From the NCBI RefSeq assembly GCF_000397065.2, contig NZ_KE007329.1:1-64000 (forward strand): a stretch of DNA of 64,000 bases, in the 5' to 3' direction. Position 1 is the stretch's first letter. Every line of letters starts with the position of its first letter. The stretch comes from Marinobacter lipolyticus SM19 (GTDB lineage Bacteria > Pseudomonadota > Gammaproteobacteria > Pseudomonadales > Oleiphilaceae). The notes under the pieces were generated by a model. The model was not told where the DNA came from and ran no database searches. It saw only the letters and a list, made by a program, of their open reading frames with translations. The position numbers and the translations under genes are program-made. Below, in pieces: positions 27,267 to 37,308 of the stretch.

Positions 27267-28616
27267 ATGCAACTAGTACAAACCGTTCTGGCACTGGCTC
27301 TGACATTGGGCATACTGGTGACCCTTCATGAGTATGGCCATTTCTGGGTAGCCAGGCGCTGTGGGGTCAAGGTGCTTCGTTTTTCCGTTGGTTTCGGGAA
27401 GCCGATGTTCTCCTGGTATGACCGTCACGGTACAGAGTTTGCGATTGCCGCCATTCCGCTCGGCGGCTACGTCAAAATGCTGGACGAACGTGAAGGACCG
27501 GTTCCTGAAGAGCTTCGTGATCAGGAATTCACCTCCAAGCCTCCGTCACAGCGGATTGCGATTGCTGCTGCGGGGCCGGTGGCGAATTTCCTCTTTGCCA
27601 TTGCTGCATACTGGCTGCTGAGTGTGGTCGGTTTTACGACCGTGGCGCCGATCGTTGGCGATGTAAAGCCGGACAGTGTCGCAGAGCGCATGGGCCTTGC
27701 TGAGGGAATGGAAATCCACGAAGTGGATGGTCGCAGGGTGAACTCCTGGCGGGATATCAACATGCGTTTGCTCGAGCGCGCAGGTGAGCATGGCAGCGTG
27801 GCTCTGACTGTCAGTGACAGTGGCAGCCGCGGAGAGCTGTCTGCCTCGCTCGATGGCTGGCGTCTGAAAGACGACAATCCCAATCCCCTGGGTGAATTCG
27901 GGATTCAGCCCTGGCGCCCCTCAATTCCCGCTGTATTGGATGAAATTAGTCAGGGTGGTGCTGCCGAAGCCGCCGGCCTGAAGCCCGGGGATCGGGTTGT
28001 TGCCGTGGATGGGGAGCCTGTTGGCGCCTGGTTTGAGCTGGTAGATATTATCCGGAGTTCCCCCGCAGCTACCTTGGTTGTCACGGTTGAACGTCAGGGC
28101 GAGCGCCTGGACTTCCGGGTAACACCAGAATCGAAAACCACCGACAGCGGCGAGGAAATTGGCTTTGTAGGTGCTGGCGTGGCTCAGGTAAGCTGGCCGG
28201 ACGAAGTGTTGCGAGATGTACGGCTCGGCCCCATTGCAGCAGTGCCTAATGCCATCAGCGAAACCTGGGCGGATACCCGTCTGACGTTGGTTGCCATCAA
28301 AAAGATGGTAACCGGGCTGTTGTCACCCACCAATCTCAGCGGGCCGATTACCATTGCCCGGGTTGCGGAAGCCAGTGTCAGTTCCGGCTTCGAAGATTTC
28401 ATACGCTTCCTGGCTTACCTGAGTGTGAGCCTGGGGGTGCTTAACCTGCTGCCGATACCGATCCTTGATGGTGGTCATATTGTTTATTACACCATCGAGG
28501 CCATCCGCCGTAAGCCGCTTTCCGAGCAGGTTCAGGCGCTTGGATTACGAATTGGTATGGCATTGATTCTCACATTAATGGTGTTTGCTCTTTACAACGA
28601 CCTGATGCGGTTGTGA
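27267..28616 (+). CDS. rseP: Site-2 intramembrane protease RseP
   Basis: This 449-residue zinc metalloprotease cuts the anti-sigma factor RseA within the membrane during envelope stress. The first transmembrane helix carries LHEYGHFWVARRCGVKV, the HExxH active site. Two PDZ domains follow (about 120-220 and 225-305). The late helix has NLLPIPILDGGH with the third zinc ligand (Asp). There are four membrane spans, as in E. coli. It lies directly before bamA, so the protease and its client-quality-control partner are co-encoded. Confidence 0.96.
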   Translation: MQLVQTVLALALTLGILVTLHEYGHFWVARRCGVKVLRFSVGFGKPMFSWYDRHGTEFAIAAIPLGGYVKMLDEREGPVPEELRDQEFTSKPPSQRIAIAAAGPVANFLFAIAAYWLLSVVGFTTVAPIVGDVKPDSVAERMGLAEGMEIHEVDGRRVNSWRDINMRLLERAGEHGSVALTVSDSGSRGELSASLDGWRLKDDNPNPLGEFGIQPWRPSIPAVLDEISQGGAAEAAGLKPGDRVVAVDGEPVGAWFELVDIIRSSPAATLVVTVERQGERLDFRVTPESKTTDSGEEIGFVGAGVAQVSWPDEVLRDVRLGPIAAVPNAISETWADTRLTLVAIKKMVTGLLSPTNLSGPITIARVAEASVSSGFEDFIRFLAYLSVSLGVLNLLPIPILDGGHIVYYTIEAIRRKPLSEQVQALGLRIGMALILTLMVFALYNDLMRL

Positions 28617-28659
28617 GAATTGCGGGCTCCTTACGCGCATTAACAGGCGAAATGACTGA

Positions 28660-30978
28660 ATGAGACGTTCTCTTCTAGGTGTAGCCATAGGTCTGGCAAT
28701 TGCCGGCATGGGCATGAGTTCAGCGCACGCTGACGAATTCACGGTATCCGATATTGAGGTAGAGGGACTACAGCGGGTATCCGCAGGTACCGTATTTTCG
28801 TCCTTCCCGGTCAACATCGGGGAGCCGGTGGATGAAGCCGAGCTTGCAGGGGCGATCAAGGATCTGTTCCGTACCGGATTGTTCACGGATATTGAAGCAA
28901 GCCGTGATGGTGGTGTTCTGATCCTGACCGTTCGGGAGCGTCCTTCCATCACGTCTATTGAGATTGAGGGTAACAAGAATATCGAAACGGATATGCTCAT
29001 GGATGCGCTGTCCGGAGCCGGGCTTGAGGAAGGTCAGGTATTCCGCCGCGCGACACTGGAGCGCCTTGAGCTCGAGATTCTTCGATCTTATATCAGTCAG
29101 GGGCGTTACAACGCCCGAGTGAAGGCCACGGCAGAAGAATTACCCCGTAACCGGGTCGCCATCAAGCTTGATATAAATGAAGGGGATGTGGCGGCCATCC
29201 AGCACATGAACATCATCGGCAATGAGAACTTCAGCGATGAGGAGTTGCTGGATCTGTTCGAGCTCAGAACCAGCACCTGGTGGAACTCCATTACCAATGC
29301 CGACAAGTACGCGCGGGAACGACTCAGCGGCGATCTCGAATCCTTGAGATCATTCTACCTCGATCGTGGTTATCTGGACTTCAACGTCGAGTCCAGTCAG
29401 GTATCGATCTCACCGGACAAGAAGCAGGTCTTTATTGCGATCGCGCTCAATGAGGGTTCTCAGTATACCGTGTCAGACGTCCAGCTTCGGGGTGAGCTGA
29501 TTGTCGACGAAGACGAACTGCGCGAGCTCATCTCCATCGAGGAAGGGGACATTTTCTCCCGCTCCACCATGACGGCTGTGTCTGAGCGATTGTCCCGTCG
29601 CCTGGGGCGTGAAGGTTACGCATTTGCTAACGTTAACGCCGTTCCTGAGCCCGCTGAGGACAACACAGCGTCGGTCACGTTCTATGTAGAGCCCGGCAAG
29701 CGCGCCTATGTCCGGCGGGTTAACTTTGAAGGTAACGTATCGACCCGCGATGAGGTCCTGCGACAGGAAATGACCCAGATGGAAGGTGGTGTGGCGTCTA
29801 CCGACCGTATCGAATACTCCAAGACCAAGCTGGAGCGGCTGGGCTTTTTCCAGACGGTGGACGTGGAGACCACGCCGGTTCCGGGCACCGATGACATGGT
29901 GGATGTAAACTATTCCGTCGTCGAACAGCCCACGGGTAGCCTTTCTGCCTCGGTTGGCTTTTCTCAGGCTTCCGGTGTGATACTGGGTGCCAACGTGTCG
30001 GAGAACAACTTCTTTGGCAGTGGCAAGCGGGTGTCCTTTGGCGTCAACGTCAGTGACTCCATCAAAAGTGCGAACTTCTCGTATTCCGACCCTTACTACA
30101 CGGTGGATGGTGTTAGCCGCGGCTTCAGTGTGTTTGCCAGGGAAACCGACTTTGAAGAACAGGATATCTCTTCCTACCTGCTGGATGAGTATGGCGGCCG
30201 GTTGAGCTTTGGATATCCAACCGACAGCATTACCCGTCTGAACTTTGGCGTTGGCTATACCCTGTCCAAGGTCAAGGGTGGTGTGTTCACCTCACAAGAG
30301 GTCCGGGATTTCATTGAAGAGGAAGGCAATAATTTCAATAACTACTTCCTGTTCGGTTCCTGGCGTCGCAGCACCCTGAACCGTGGGGTATTACCGACCG
30401 ATGGCTATAGCCACTCACTGTCTGCCGACGTAGCCGTACCAGGCAGTGACCTGACATTCTACAAGTTAAGCCATAAAACCGACTTCTATCAGCCGCTCAA
30501 TGAAAACCAGACCTGGGTCCTGCGAGGGCGTACAGAGGTAGGTTATGGTGATGGCTACGATGGCCGCGATGTTATGCCGTTCTACGAGCATTTCTACGCT
30601 GGTGGCTACGGTTCGGTACGGGGGTACGAAGCGAACTCCCTTGGACCGAGGGCGACAAATAGTCCTAATGATCTCTCAGATCCGGACCCGTTCGGTGGTA
30701 GTGTCTTGACGGAGGGTAGTCTCGAGTTGATCTTCCCGACGCCATTTGCGGGAGATAGCCGCTCCATGCGCACGGCATTCTTTGTGGATGCTGGTCAGGT
30801 GTTTGATCCGGACCGGGATTTTGACCCAGCCGGGGACGAGATCAGGTTGTCAGCGGGTGTAGGGTTCCAGTGGATCACCGCCGTTGGTCCGTTGGCCTTC
30901 AGTCTGGCCAAGCCGCTGAACGATAAGAGCGGTGACGATACTCAGATCTTCCAGTTCTCGCTGGGACAGACCTTCTGA
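28660..30978 (+). CDS. bamA: Outer membrane protein assembly factor BamA
   Basis: This 772-residue outer-membrane protein is the core of the beta-barrel assembly machine. A signal peptide ends at about SAHA before DEF. Five POTRA domains span roughly 24-420, beginning FTVSDIEVEGLQRVSAGTVFSSFPVNIGEP. The 16-strand barrel fills the rest, with the hallmark VRGY in GGYGSVRGYEANSLGP and a terminal aromatic residue (LGQTF). The length is close to the family norm. The chaperone skp follows at 44 bases. Confidence 0.97.
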   Translation: MRRSLLGVAIGLAIAGMGMSSAHADEFTVSDIEVEGLQRVSAGTVFSSFPVNIGEPVDEAELAGAIKDLFRTGLFTDIEASRDGGVLILTVRERPSITSIEIEGNKNIETDMLMDALSGAGLEEGQVFRRATLERLELEILRSYISQGRYNARVKATAEELPRNRVAIKLDINEGDVAAIQHMNIIGNENFSDEELLDLFELRTSTWWNSITNADKYARERLSGDLESLRSFYLDRGYLDFNVESSQVSISPDKKQVFIAIALNEGSQYTVSDVQLRGELIVDEDELRELISIEEGDIFSRSTMTAVSERLSRRLGREGYAFANVNAVPEPAEDNTASVTFYVEPGKRAYVRRVNFEGNVSTRDEVLRQEMTQMEGGVASTDRIEYSKTKLERLGFFQTVDVETTPVPGTDDMVDVNYSVVEQPTGSLSASVGFSQASGVILGANVSENNFFGSGKRVSFGVNVSDSIKSANFSYSDPYYTVDGVSRGFSVFARETDFEEQDISSYLLDEYGGRLSFGYPTDSITRLNFGVGYTLSKVKGGVFTSQEVRDFIEEEGNNFNNYFLFGSWRRSTLNRGVLPTDGYSHSLSADVAVPGSDLTFYKLSHKTDFYQPLNENQTWVLRGRTEVGYGDGYDGRDVMPFYEHFYAGGYGSVRGYEANSLGPRATNSPNDLSDPDPFGGSVLTEGSLELIFPTPFAGDSRSMRTAFFVDAGQVFDPDRDFDPAGDEIRLSAGVGFQWITAVGPLAFSLAKPLNDKSGDDTQIFQFSLGQTF

Positions 30979-31022
30979 TCATTGGATGATGTAGAAAAAC
31001 AAAGAAACAGAGGAGAAATACC

Positions 31023-31520
31023 ATGTTCCGATTTGCAGCAATGGCCGCCATGCTGGCGGTGGTTGTGTCTTTCCCGGCAGCGGCTGAGACCCGCATAGGT
31101 GTTGTCGATCTTCGCCAGGCTTTGTTTTCTTCCAATGAAGCCAAAGCCTTCAGTGAGACCCTGCAACGGGATTTTTCGGATGATGAGGCGGAAGTTCGCC
31201 GTGCCCAGGAAGAGGCGAGGAAGCTTAAGGATCGACTCGAAAAAGATGGCGCGATGATGAACGAGTCCGAGCGCAACAAGCTGGCAGCGGAGTTCCAGGA
31301 GAAAGTAAAGGAATTCAACTTCCTGAAACAGCGCCTTGATTCCACGGTCGCCAGCCGTAAACAGTCTTTTCTCGAGAGTGCCCGCCCTGGTGTTGATGCC
31401 GCTGTTCAGGAGCTTCTTGAGGAACACGACCTTGACCTGATTCTCCCCAGCGAGGCCGTGGTCTACGTGAAGCCGGAAATGAATCTGACAGAAGAGTTGC
31501 TGGAAAAGCTGAATCGCTGA
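31023..31520 (+). CDS. skp: Periplasmic chaperone Skp (OmpH family)
   Basis: This 165-residue secreted protein has a signal peptide (AAMLAVVVSFPAAAE) and a small beta start, RIGVVDLRQALFSS. Two long antiparallel helices follow, rich in Glu, Lys and Arg (about 50-125), the tentacles that hold unfolded outer-membrane proteins. It ends with the short strand DLDLILPSEAVVYVKPEMNLT. It belongs with bamA in outer-membrane assembly. Between skp and lpxD, GGCCCGG (31524-31530) and CCGGGCC (31555-31561) could pair over a long loop. Confidence 0.93.
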   Translation: MFRFAAMAAMLAVVVSFPAAAETRIGVVDLRQALFSSNEAKAFSETLQRDFSDDEAEVRRAQEEARKLKDRLEKDGAMMNESERNKLAAEFQEKVKEFNFLKQRLDSTVASRKQSFLESARPGVDAAVQELLEEHDLDLILPSEAVVYVKPEMNLTEELLEKLNR

Positions 31521-31583
31521 TCGGGCCCGGCTTCGGTCCGGTACTTTTGACAGACCGGGCCATCCTACCTTGTGGAGTAAGTG

Positions 31584-32609
31584 ATGACAGAGAGTTGTTA
31601 CCGGCTGGGGGAGATTGCCGCCGAACTCGGGGCGGAACTCCGGGGAGATCCGGATACCATCATTCATGGTGTAGCGACGTTACAGGCCGCGACAGCCGGG
31701 CAGATCACGTTCCTGGCCAACCCCTCCTATGGCCGATACCTGAAAGATACACGGGCATCTGCCGTTATTGTTTCGCCTTCCGCTGCTGGTGATTCTCCGA
31801 CCAATGTCCTGTTACTGGACAATCCGTATCTCGGATATGCTCGCCTCAGTCACTGGTTTGATCCTGCGCCTCGTCCGCAGCCCGGCGTTCACCCGTCTGC
31901 GGTTGTGGATCCTTCCGCCAGGGTGTCCGAAACCGCGTCCGTAGGCCCACACGCAGTAATCGAAGCGGAAGCTGAGATTGGGGATCATGTTGTCGTCGGC
32001 GCCGGCACCATCATAGGTGCCCGTTGTCGTATAGGCAGCCGGACGGTATTACGTCCCCGTGTAACCCTGGCTCACGATATTGTCGTGGGACAGCGTTGCC
32101 ACATTCTCAGTGGCGCGGTGATTGGCTCTGACGGTTTTGGATTTGCCAATGAAAAGGGCGCCTGGCATCGCATTGCCCAGATCGGAAAAGTGGTTCTGGG
32201 TGACGACGTGGAGGTCGGCGCTAACACCACCATTGATCGGGGTGCCCTGGAAGACACGGTGATTGGCAACGGTGTCAAACTGGATAACCTGATCCAGATC
32301 GCCCATAACGTAACCATAGGTGATCACAGTGCCATGGCTGCCATGGTCGGGATTGCCGGCAGCACCCGAATTGGTCGGCACTGTGTATTCGGCGGCGCAT
32401 CCGGTGTCGCCGGTCATCTTGAGATTGCAGACCAGGTACAGCTCACCGGTATGACCCTGGTAACCGGCGATATCCGTGAGCCGGGCGTGTATTCCTCGGG
32501 GACCAGCGCAGATAAGAATCGTCAGTGGCGCAAAAACGCAGTTCGCTTTCGGCAACTGGACGCTATGGCGCGAAAGCTTAAAGAACTGGAAAAGAAATCA
32601 GAGGGCTGA
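31584..32609 (+). CDS. lpxD: UDP-3-O-(3-hydroxymyristoyl)glucosamine N-acyltransferase
   Basis: This 341-residue trimeric enzyme adds the N-linked hydroxyacyl chain in lipid A synthesis. It has the uridine-binding N-terminal domain ([17 protein letters not shown]...ITFLANPSY), and then a left-handed beta-helix of hexapeptide repeats beginning about residue 100. Within the helix are [12 protein letters not shown] and the catalytic-histidine stretch [23 protein letters not shown] chose the ATG at 31584; a GTG one codon upstream is also possible. It is followed by fabZ after 11 bases. Confidence 0.96.
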   Translation: MTESCYRLGEIAAELGAELRGDPDTIIHGVATLQAATAGQITFLANPSYGRYLKDTRASAVIVSPSAAGDSPTNVLLLDNPYLGYARLSHWFDPAPRPQPGVHPSAVVDPSARVSETASVGPHAVIEAEAEIGDHVVVGAGTIIGARCRIGSRTVLRPRVTLAHDIVVGQRCHILSGAVIGSDGFGFANEKGAWHRIAQIGKVVLGDDVEVGANTTIDRGALEDTVIGNGVKLDNLIQIAHNVTIGDHSAMAAMVGIAGSTRIGRHCVFGGASGVAGHLEIADQVQLTGMTLVTGDIREPGVYSSGTSADKNRQWRKNAVRFRQLDAMARKLKELEKKSEG

Positions 32610-32620
32610 GGCCGTTAAAG

Positions 32621-33058
32621 ATGATGTATATTGAAGAAATTCTGGAATATTTGCCCCACAGATACCCGTTTTTGCTGGTGGATCGGGTCACCGAAATCGA
32701 GAAGGGTAAATCCATTAAGGGATATAAGAACATTTCCTTCAACGAACCATTCTTTACAGGCCATTTTCCAAACAAGCCAATCATGCCCGGAGTGCTGATA
32801 ATAGAGGCGATGGCGCAGCTTTCAGGGATTTTGGGTTTTGTGACCGTTGAACGGAAACCTTCGGATGGCGTGGTACAATATCTGGCTGGGTCCAGTAAGG
32901 TGCGTTTCAAGCGCCCCGTGGTGCCGGGAGACAGATTGTGCATGGAATCTACTTTTATCTCTGGCAAGCGCGGAATCTGGAAATTTGAGTGTCGGGCACT
33001 GGTCGACGGTGAAGTCGTCTGCGTGGCCGATATATTGACCGCTGAGAGAGAAGTTTGA
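32621..33058 (+). CDS. fabZ: 3-hydroxyacyl-ACP dehydratase FabZ
   Basis: This 145-residue hot-dog fold enzyme dehydrates 3-hydroxyacyl-ACP in fatty acid elongation and competes with LpxA/LpxD for hydroxyacyl chains. It shows [39 protein letters not shown] with the catalytic His and Glu, and the conserved ending strands. The length is typical. Its stop overlaps the lpxA start by one base (TGATG), so the two are translationally coupled. Confidence 0.97.
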   Translation: MMYIEEILEYLPHRYPFLLVDRVTEIEKGKSIKGYKNISFNEPFFTGHFPNKPIMPGVLIIEAMAQLSGILGFVTVERKPSDGVVQYLAGSSKVRFKRPVVPGDRLCMESTFISGKRGIWKFECRALVDGEVVCVADILTAEREV

Positions 33059-33849
33059 TGGCGACAAATGACTGGTCGGGTGTCCATCCTCAAGCGATTG
33101 TAGACCCATCAGCCAGACTGGCGGACAACGTTACCGTTGGTCCGTGGAGCTACATCGGCCCCGATGTGGAAATTGGGGAGGGAACCGAAATCCTCTCCCA
33201 CGTGGTGGTAAAAGGGCCAACGGTTATTGGCCGTAACAACCGTATATTCCAGTTCTCCAGTATTGGAGAGGAATGTCAGGACAAGAAATACGCCGGCGAG
33301 CCAACCACACTGGTGATCGGTGATGACAACGTGATCCGTGAAAACTGTACGATTCATCGTGGCACTGTCCAGGATCGTGGCGAGACTCGGATCGGCAGCG
33401 GCAACCTGTTAATGGCTTACGTCCATGTGGCTCATGACTGCACGGTTGGCGACAACACGATTCTCGCCAACTGCGCGACCCTGGCTGGACACGTCACCGT
33501 TGGTGACTGGGCGATCCTCGGTGGTGGCACCATGGTTCACCAGTTCTGTCACATAGGCCCTCACAGCATGGCGGCCGGTGGCAGCATTGTCCTCAAGGAT
33601 ATTCCTGCTTATGTCATGGCCAGCGGCCAGTCCGCTGCGCCTCACGGCATGAACGTGGAAGGCCTTCGACGCCGCGGGTTCAGTAAGGAAGTGCTGCTGA
33701 CCCTGCGCCGGGCGTATAAGGTTATCTACCGTCAGGGCCTGACCACCGAACAGGCTGTGGAAGAGCTGGAAAAGTCCTACCCTGATGTGGACGAAATGCG
33801 TCCGCTCATTGACTCCCTTCGTGGTGCACACCGCGGCATCATTCGATAG
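33058..33849 (+). CDS. lpxA: UDP-N-acetylglucosamine acyltransferase
   Basis: This 263-residue trimer makes the first committed step of lipid A, adding a 3-hydroxyacyl chain to UDP-GlcNAc. It has a left-handed beta-helix of hexapeptide repeats (HPQAIVDPSARLADNVTVG...) with the catalytic histidine in YVHVAHDCTVGDNTI. The helical C-terminal domain has GLRRRGFS. The ATG at 33058 overlaps the fabZ stop; the in-frame TTG upstream is not needed. The length is normal. lpxB follows at 17 bases. Confidence 0.97.
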   Translation: MATNDWSGVHPQAIVDPSARLADNVTVGPWSYIGPDVEIGEGTEILSHVVVKGPTVIGRNNRIFQFSSIGEECQDKKYAGEPTTLVIGDDNVIRENCTIHRGTVQDRGETRIGSGNLLMAYVHVAHDCTVGDNTILANCATLAGHVTVGDWAILGGGTMVHQFCHIGPHSMAAGGSIVLKDIPAYVMASGQSAAPHGMNVEGLRRRGFSKEVLLTLRRAYKVIYRQGLTTEQAVEELEKSYPDVDEMRPLIDSLRGAHRGIIR

Positions 33850-33866
33850 TTGGCCCCGGAGCGGTG

Positions 33867-35045
33867 ATGGACCATCCCACCCCCAGGGTCATTAGCGACC
33901 GGCCCATCACATTTGGCATTGTGGCGGGCGAGGCATCGGGAGACATACTCGGTGCCGGCCTGATTCATGCGCTACGTGCCAGATACCCTCGCGCCCGTTT
34001 TGTCGGTATCGGCGGGGAAGAGATGGAAGCGGCCGGTTTCCATTCCCTGGTGCCGATGGAGCGGCTGTCGGTGATGGGGCTGGTGGAAGTGCTTGGCCGC
34101 ATTCGCGAACTGTTCAGTATTCGCGCCCGCCTGATGGATTACTTTCTGACCACGCCACCGGATGTGGTCATCGGTATCGATTCCCCGGATTTCACCCTCG
34201 GTGTTGAACGCCGCTGCCGCGATGCCGGCATCCCGACAGTCCATTACGTTAGTCCCTCGGTCTGGGCGTGGCGCCAGAAGCGAATCTTCAAGATCGCAAA
34301 ATCCGTGAACCTGATGCTGACCCTGTTTCCCTTCGAGGCCCGCTTCTACGAAGAGCACGATGTACCGGTGGCGTTTGTCGGGCACCCGTTGGCGAACCGC
34401 ATACCGATGGCACCGGACACCGCAGGCGCCCGGCAGGCCCTAGGGCTGGATGAGAACAAGCCGGTGCTGGCGATATTGCCGGGCAGTCGCAGTGGCGAAG
34501 TGGAGCGTCTCGGCAGCCTGTTTCTGGCCGCCGCCCGCTGGATACAGAGCACCCGCCCGGATCTGCAGCTGGTGATTCCCTGTGTGAACCGTGACCGCGA
34601 AAAGCAGGTGCGCGGGCTGGTTGAGTCCCTGGAAGTGGCATTGCCGGTCACCATCGTCAGAGGGCGCTCCCGCGAGGTGATGGCAGCCTCCGACGTGGTG
34701 CTGTTGGCATCAGGGACAGCAACTCTCGAAGCCATGCTGCTGAAAAAACCGATGGTGGTCGGCTATCGGCTGAGCAATGTCAGTTACAAGCTGCTCTCCC
34801 GTCTGGTCAAGGTGCCCCATGTTGCGCTTCCCAATCTGTTGGCTCGTAAGCCGTTGGTGCCGGAATTGCTTCAGGACGATGCCACCCCCGAGGCTCTGGG
34901 TGCTGCTGTGCTTGAACGTCTGGAGAACGAGGACGAGCGAACCCGTCTGACCGAGGCATTCACCGAGCTGCATCTGCAACTCCGCCAGAACGCGGATGAG
35001 CGAGCGGCGGACGCTATCTCGGAACTGCTGGAGCGTTCATCTTGA
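33867..35045 (+). CDS. lpxB: Lipid A disaccharide synthase
   Basis: This 392-residue peripheral-membrane glycosyltransferase (GT19) joins UDP-2,3-diacylglucosamine and lipid X. It has [17 protein letters not shown] at the start, then [43 protein letters not shown], the [11 protein letters not shown] block, and [13 protein letters not shown]. The length is normal. I use the ATG at 33867; a GTG directly before it is possible. It overlaps rnhB by 4 bases (TTGA). Confidence 0.97.
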   Translation: MDHPTPRVISDRPITFGIVAGEASGDILGAGLIHALRARYPRARFVGIGGEEMEAAGFHSLVPMERLSVMGLVEVLGRIRELFSIRARLMDYFLTTPPDVVIGIDSPDFTLGVERRCRDAGIPTVHYVSPSVWAWRQKRIFKIAKSVNLMLTLFPFEARFYEEHDVPVAFVGHPLANRIPMAPDTAGARQALGLDENKPVLAILPGSRSGEVERLGSLFLAAARWIQSTRPDLQLVIPCVNRDREKQVRGLVESLEVALPVTIVRGRSREVMAASDVVLLASGTATLEAMLLKKPMVVGYRLSNVSYKLLSRLVKVPHVALPNLLARKPLVPELLQDDATPEALGAAVLERLENEDERTRLTEAFTELHLQLRQNADERAADAISELLERSS

Positions 35046-35719
35046 GCAAATCGCGATTACCTCCCTTCCACTGCCATTACTCCGGTTCGCGCCTGGCGGG
35101 TGTTGATGAAGTCGGCCGGGGGCCGTTGATCGGGGCGGTTGTGACAGCCGCGGTGATCCTGGATCCTGAACGACCGATAGCGGGGCTCGCCGACTCCAAA
35201 AAGCTGACAGAGAAGCGCAGGGAAGCTCTGTACGAAGAGATCTTGGAGAAGGCCGCCGCCTGGAGTCTTGGGCGTGCCGAAGCGGAAGAGATTGATCGCC
35301 TGAATATCTATCAGGCCACCATGGTGGCGATGGAAAGGGCGGTGTCCGGCCTGTCTGTGGAGCCAGAGTATGTACTCGTCGACGGAAACCGCTGCCCGAA
35401 ATGGCGCTGGCCTTCGGAGCCGGTCGTTAAAGGCGATTCCCGTGTTGAGGCCATCAGTGCGGCATCCATCATTGCAAAAGTGGTCCGTGACCGTGAAATG
35501 GCCGAACTGGATAAGCAGTTCCCCGGTTTCGAGCTGGCCAGGCACAAAGGCTATCCCACGCCAGTCCATCTGGAGGCATTGAACCGCCTTGGCGCCACCG
35601 TTCATCATCGACGTTCGTTCCGGCCCGTACAGGAGGCCATCGATACGGTGGGGATGTATGAGCAGGCTCCGCAGGAGAGTCTGACGTATCCGAGTGACCT
35701 GTTTGAAAATATCGATTGA
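35042..35719 (+). CDS. rnhB: Ribonuclease HII
   Basis: This 225-residue enzyme cuts RNA in RNA-DNA hybrids and removes misincorporated ribonucleotides. It has [21 protein letters not shown] with the catalytic Asp-Glu, [11 protein letters not shown], the VDGNRCPKW block (Asp), and [16 protein letters not shown] with the last Asp region. It starts at a TTG overlapping the lpxB stop by 4 bases. It is slightly longer than usual at the C-terminus (ending SDLFENID). In many gammaproteobacteria dnaE follows here; in this window it does not. Confidence 0.95.
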   Translation: MSKSRLPPFHCHYSGSRLAGVDEVGRGPLIGAVVTAAVILDPERPIAGLADSKKLTEKRREALYEEILEKAAAWSLGRAEAEEIDRLNIYQATMVAMERAVSGLSVEPEYVLVDGNRCPKWRWPSEPVVKGDSRVEAISAASIIAKVVRDREMAELDKQFPGFELARHKGYPTPVHLEALNRLGATVHHRRSFRPVQEAIDTVGMYEQAPQESLTYPSDLFENID

Positions 35720-35790
35720 CAGCCATAGGGCGAATCCTTAAGATACGCGCACGTTGATTCGGGGGGTTCCCCGATAAACAACCAGTTTGA

Positions 35791-35867
<77 letters not shown>

Positions 35868-35874
35868 TTATTGA

Positions 35875-35902
35875 AATAAGGCCAGCTTACGCTGGCCTTA
35901 TT
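35875..35902 (+). terminator. Hairpin terminator after the tRNA
   Basis: AATAAGGCCAGC (35875-35886) pairs with GCTGGCCTTATT (35891-35902) around a TTAC loop, 12 perfect pairs starting 8 bases after the tRNA CCA end. The T-run after it is weak. Confidence 0.75.
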
Positions 35903-35939
35903 GCTTTCAAGCGGGGGCTTTTGAGTCGCCAGCAAAGAG

Positions 35940-35974
35940 AAAGGCAGATCAGTACTTACTGGTCTGCCTTTTTT
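35940..35974. terminator. Strong intrinsic terminator
   Basis: Bases 35940-35952 pair with 35959-35971 (13 pairs, one T-G), loop TACTTA, followed by further T. The A-rich left flank makes it partly usable on the other strand. It isolates the tRNA/lipid A cluster from the accessory genes beyond. Confidence 0.85.
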
Positions 35975-36213
35975 GCGTTTGGGGTGGCAGAAATTCTTTT
36001 CGACGCAGCACCACAGGTGGCTTAGAGATCTGTTGCTGGATCACGGCGGTTATTCGTGTGGCCTTCAGCCTGAGCAGATGCGTTCCTAAGTATGTCCTAA
36101 AATGTTTATTGGTGGTCCCAAGATGTGATGGGCAGCTTGCCTGCCGGTCCAGTATTGTGGGCAGACTATCTACAACATCGGCTTGATGGATCAGACTCCA
36201 ATCCGGGTCTTTC
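35975..36213. other. Non-coding stretch before the AraC regulator
   Basis: I see no gene here. A minus-strand frame of 88 codons (35949-36215) crosses the terminator, has no recognisable domain and is probably chance. The base composition is more AT-rich than the housekeeping cluster. It should contain the promoter for the AraC-type gene. Confidence 0.5.
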
Positions 36214-37308
36214 ATGATTGGGAAGAGCGGTCACGGTATGCAATCAGACTCCCAGAACGGTGGCGTAAACGACGACGGGGCTTTTGTCCTGTCCGGCCTT
36301 CTGCAACATCTTCTGACTCTGGCCGAGCAGTTCGGATTATCTTACAGCAGCATACTAAATGAGACCGGGCTGCCCCCTGAGTACCTGATTGATCCAAACC
36401 AGATGGTGCCAATGCGGTACCTTGAATCCGTACTTAATGCGGGTGTGAAGCATACCGGCGATGATCTCCTTGGGCTTCATCTATCGGAGTTCTCTCAGCC
36501 CGAAAGTTTTGGCGTGGCCGGCTATATAGTGAGGGCGTGTGGAACGCTTCGCGAAGTGATTGAGATGTGCATGCGGTATGAGCATCTGGTGAGCAACGTT
36601 GGAAGCACCTCGTTTGAATTCAATCCCGGACAAGTTGCCTGGACCTGGAATTTAGCCACGACCAATCCAGAGTTTCGGTTGCAAGCCGTTGACTACATGC
36701 TTGGTAGTCTCGCCACAGTGAGAGTACACCTGCCAAACGTAAGACATTGGGATTTTGATTGCGTGCTCCTCCAGCGTGGGGCGCCAGAAACCACTCACCA
36801 ACTCAGAGAATATGAGCGGGTATTTCGTTGTCCTGTGCATTTTAACCAGCCGATGAACGGGCTGGTATTTCCACTTGCACACCTGGATGCACCGCTGCTG
36901 CATTCCAATAGTGCAATGCGAGATGTTCTTGAGAGTCATGCCCGCTTCCTCGAAAGCAAGCAAACAGAGCCCGATTTTTTAGGGAATGCCCGCTCCATTC
37001 TGAAAACGATGGTTATGAGGGGAAAGCCTTCCAGATCCGAGTTGGCAAATGCCTTGGGTATGAGCAGTCGTCATCTATTACGTCGATTGAACGTTGAGGG
37101 CACCAGTTATCGGGCATTGTTGGACGAATTACGTGAGGAGATGGCAAGGAAGCTTCTTCTGGAAAGCAATGAGAGTATCGAAGCTATTGCGCATCGTCTG
37201 CAGTACACCGAAAGCCAATCTTTTATAAGGTGGTTCAAGGCTTGTCATGGGATGACTCCTTCCCAGTTCAGACAGCAAGCAGTCAATCGAGACAATGAAG
37301 AGAGGTAA
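36214..37308 (+). CDS. AraC-family transcriptional regulator (OruR/ArgR-like layout)
   Basis: This regulator of about 364 residues has an N-terminal ligand-binding domain of the Arabinose_bd type (about 25-215; motifs LLGLHLSEFSQPESFGVAGY and RYEHLVSN). The C-terminal double helix-turn-helix (about 265-355) shows SRSELANALGMSSRHLLRRL and IEAIAHRLQYTESQSFIRWFKACHGMTPSQFR. Regulators of this layout often control lipid, hydrocarbon or amino acid catabolism. It overlaps the next gene by one base (TAATG), so it probably regulates the dehydrogenase and esterase behind it. The start is uncertain: ATG 36214 or ATG 36238. Confidence 0.88.
   Translation: MIGKSGHGMQSDSQNGGVNDDGAFVLSGLLQHLLTLAEQFGLSYSSILNETGLPPEYLIDPNQMVPMRYLESVLNAGVKHTGDDLLGLHLSEFSQPESFGVAGYIVRACGTLREVIEMCMRYEHLVSNVGSTSFEFNPGQVAWTWNLATTNPEFRLQAVDYMLGSLATVRVHLPNVRHWDFDCVLLQRGAPETTHQLREYERVFRCPVHFNQPMNGLVFPLAHLDAPLLHSNSAMRDVLESHARFLESKQTEPDFLGNARSILKTMVMRGKPSRSELANALGMSSRHLLRRLNVEGTSYRALLDELREEMARKLLLESNESIEAIAHRLQYTESQSFIRWFKACHGMTPSQFRQQAVNRDNEER

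Noticed and set aside
35949..36215. Minus-strand 88-codon frame beyond the tRNA terminators
   Set aside because: It crosses a strong terminator and has no domain, ribosome site or homology that I recognise; I considered an integrase remnant but saw no catalytic motif.
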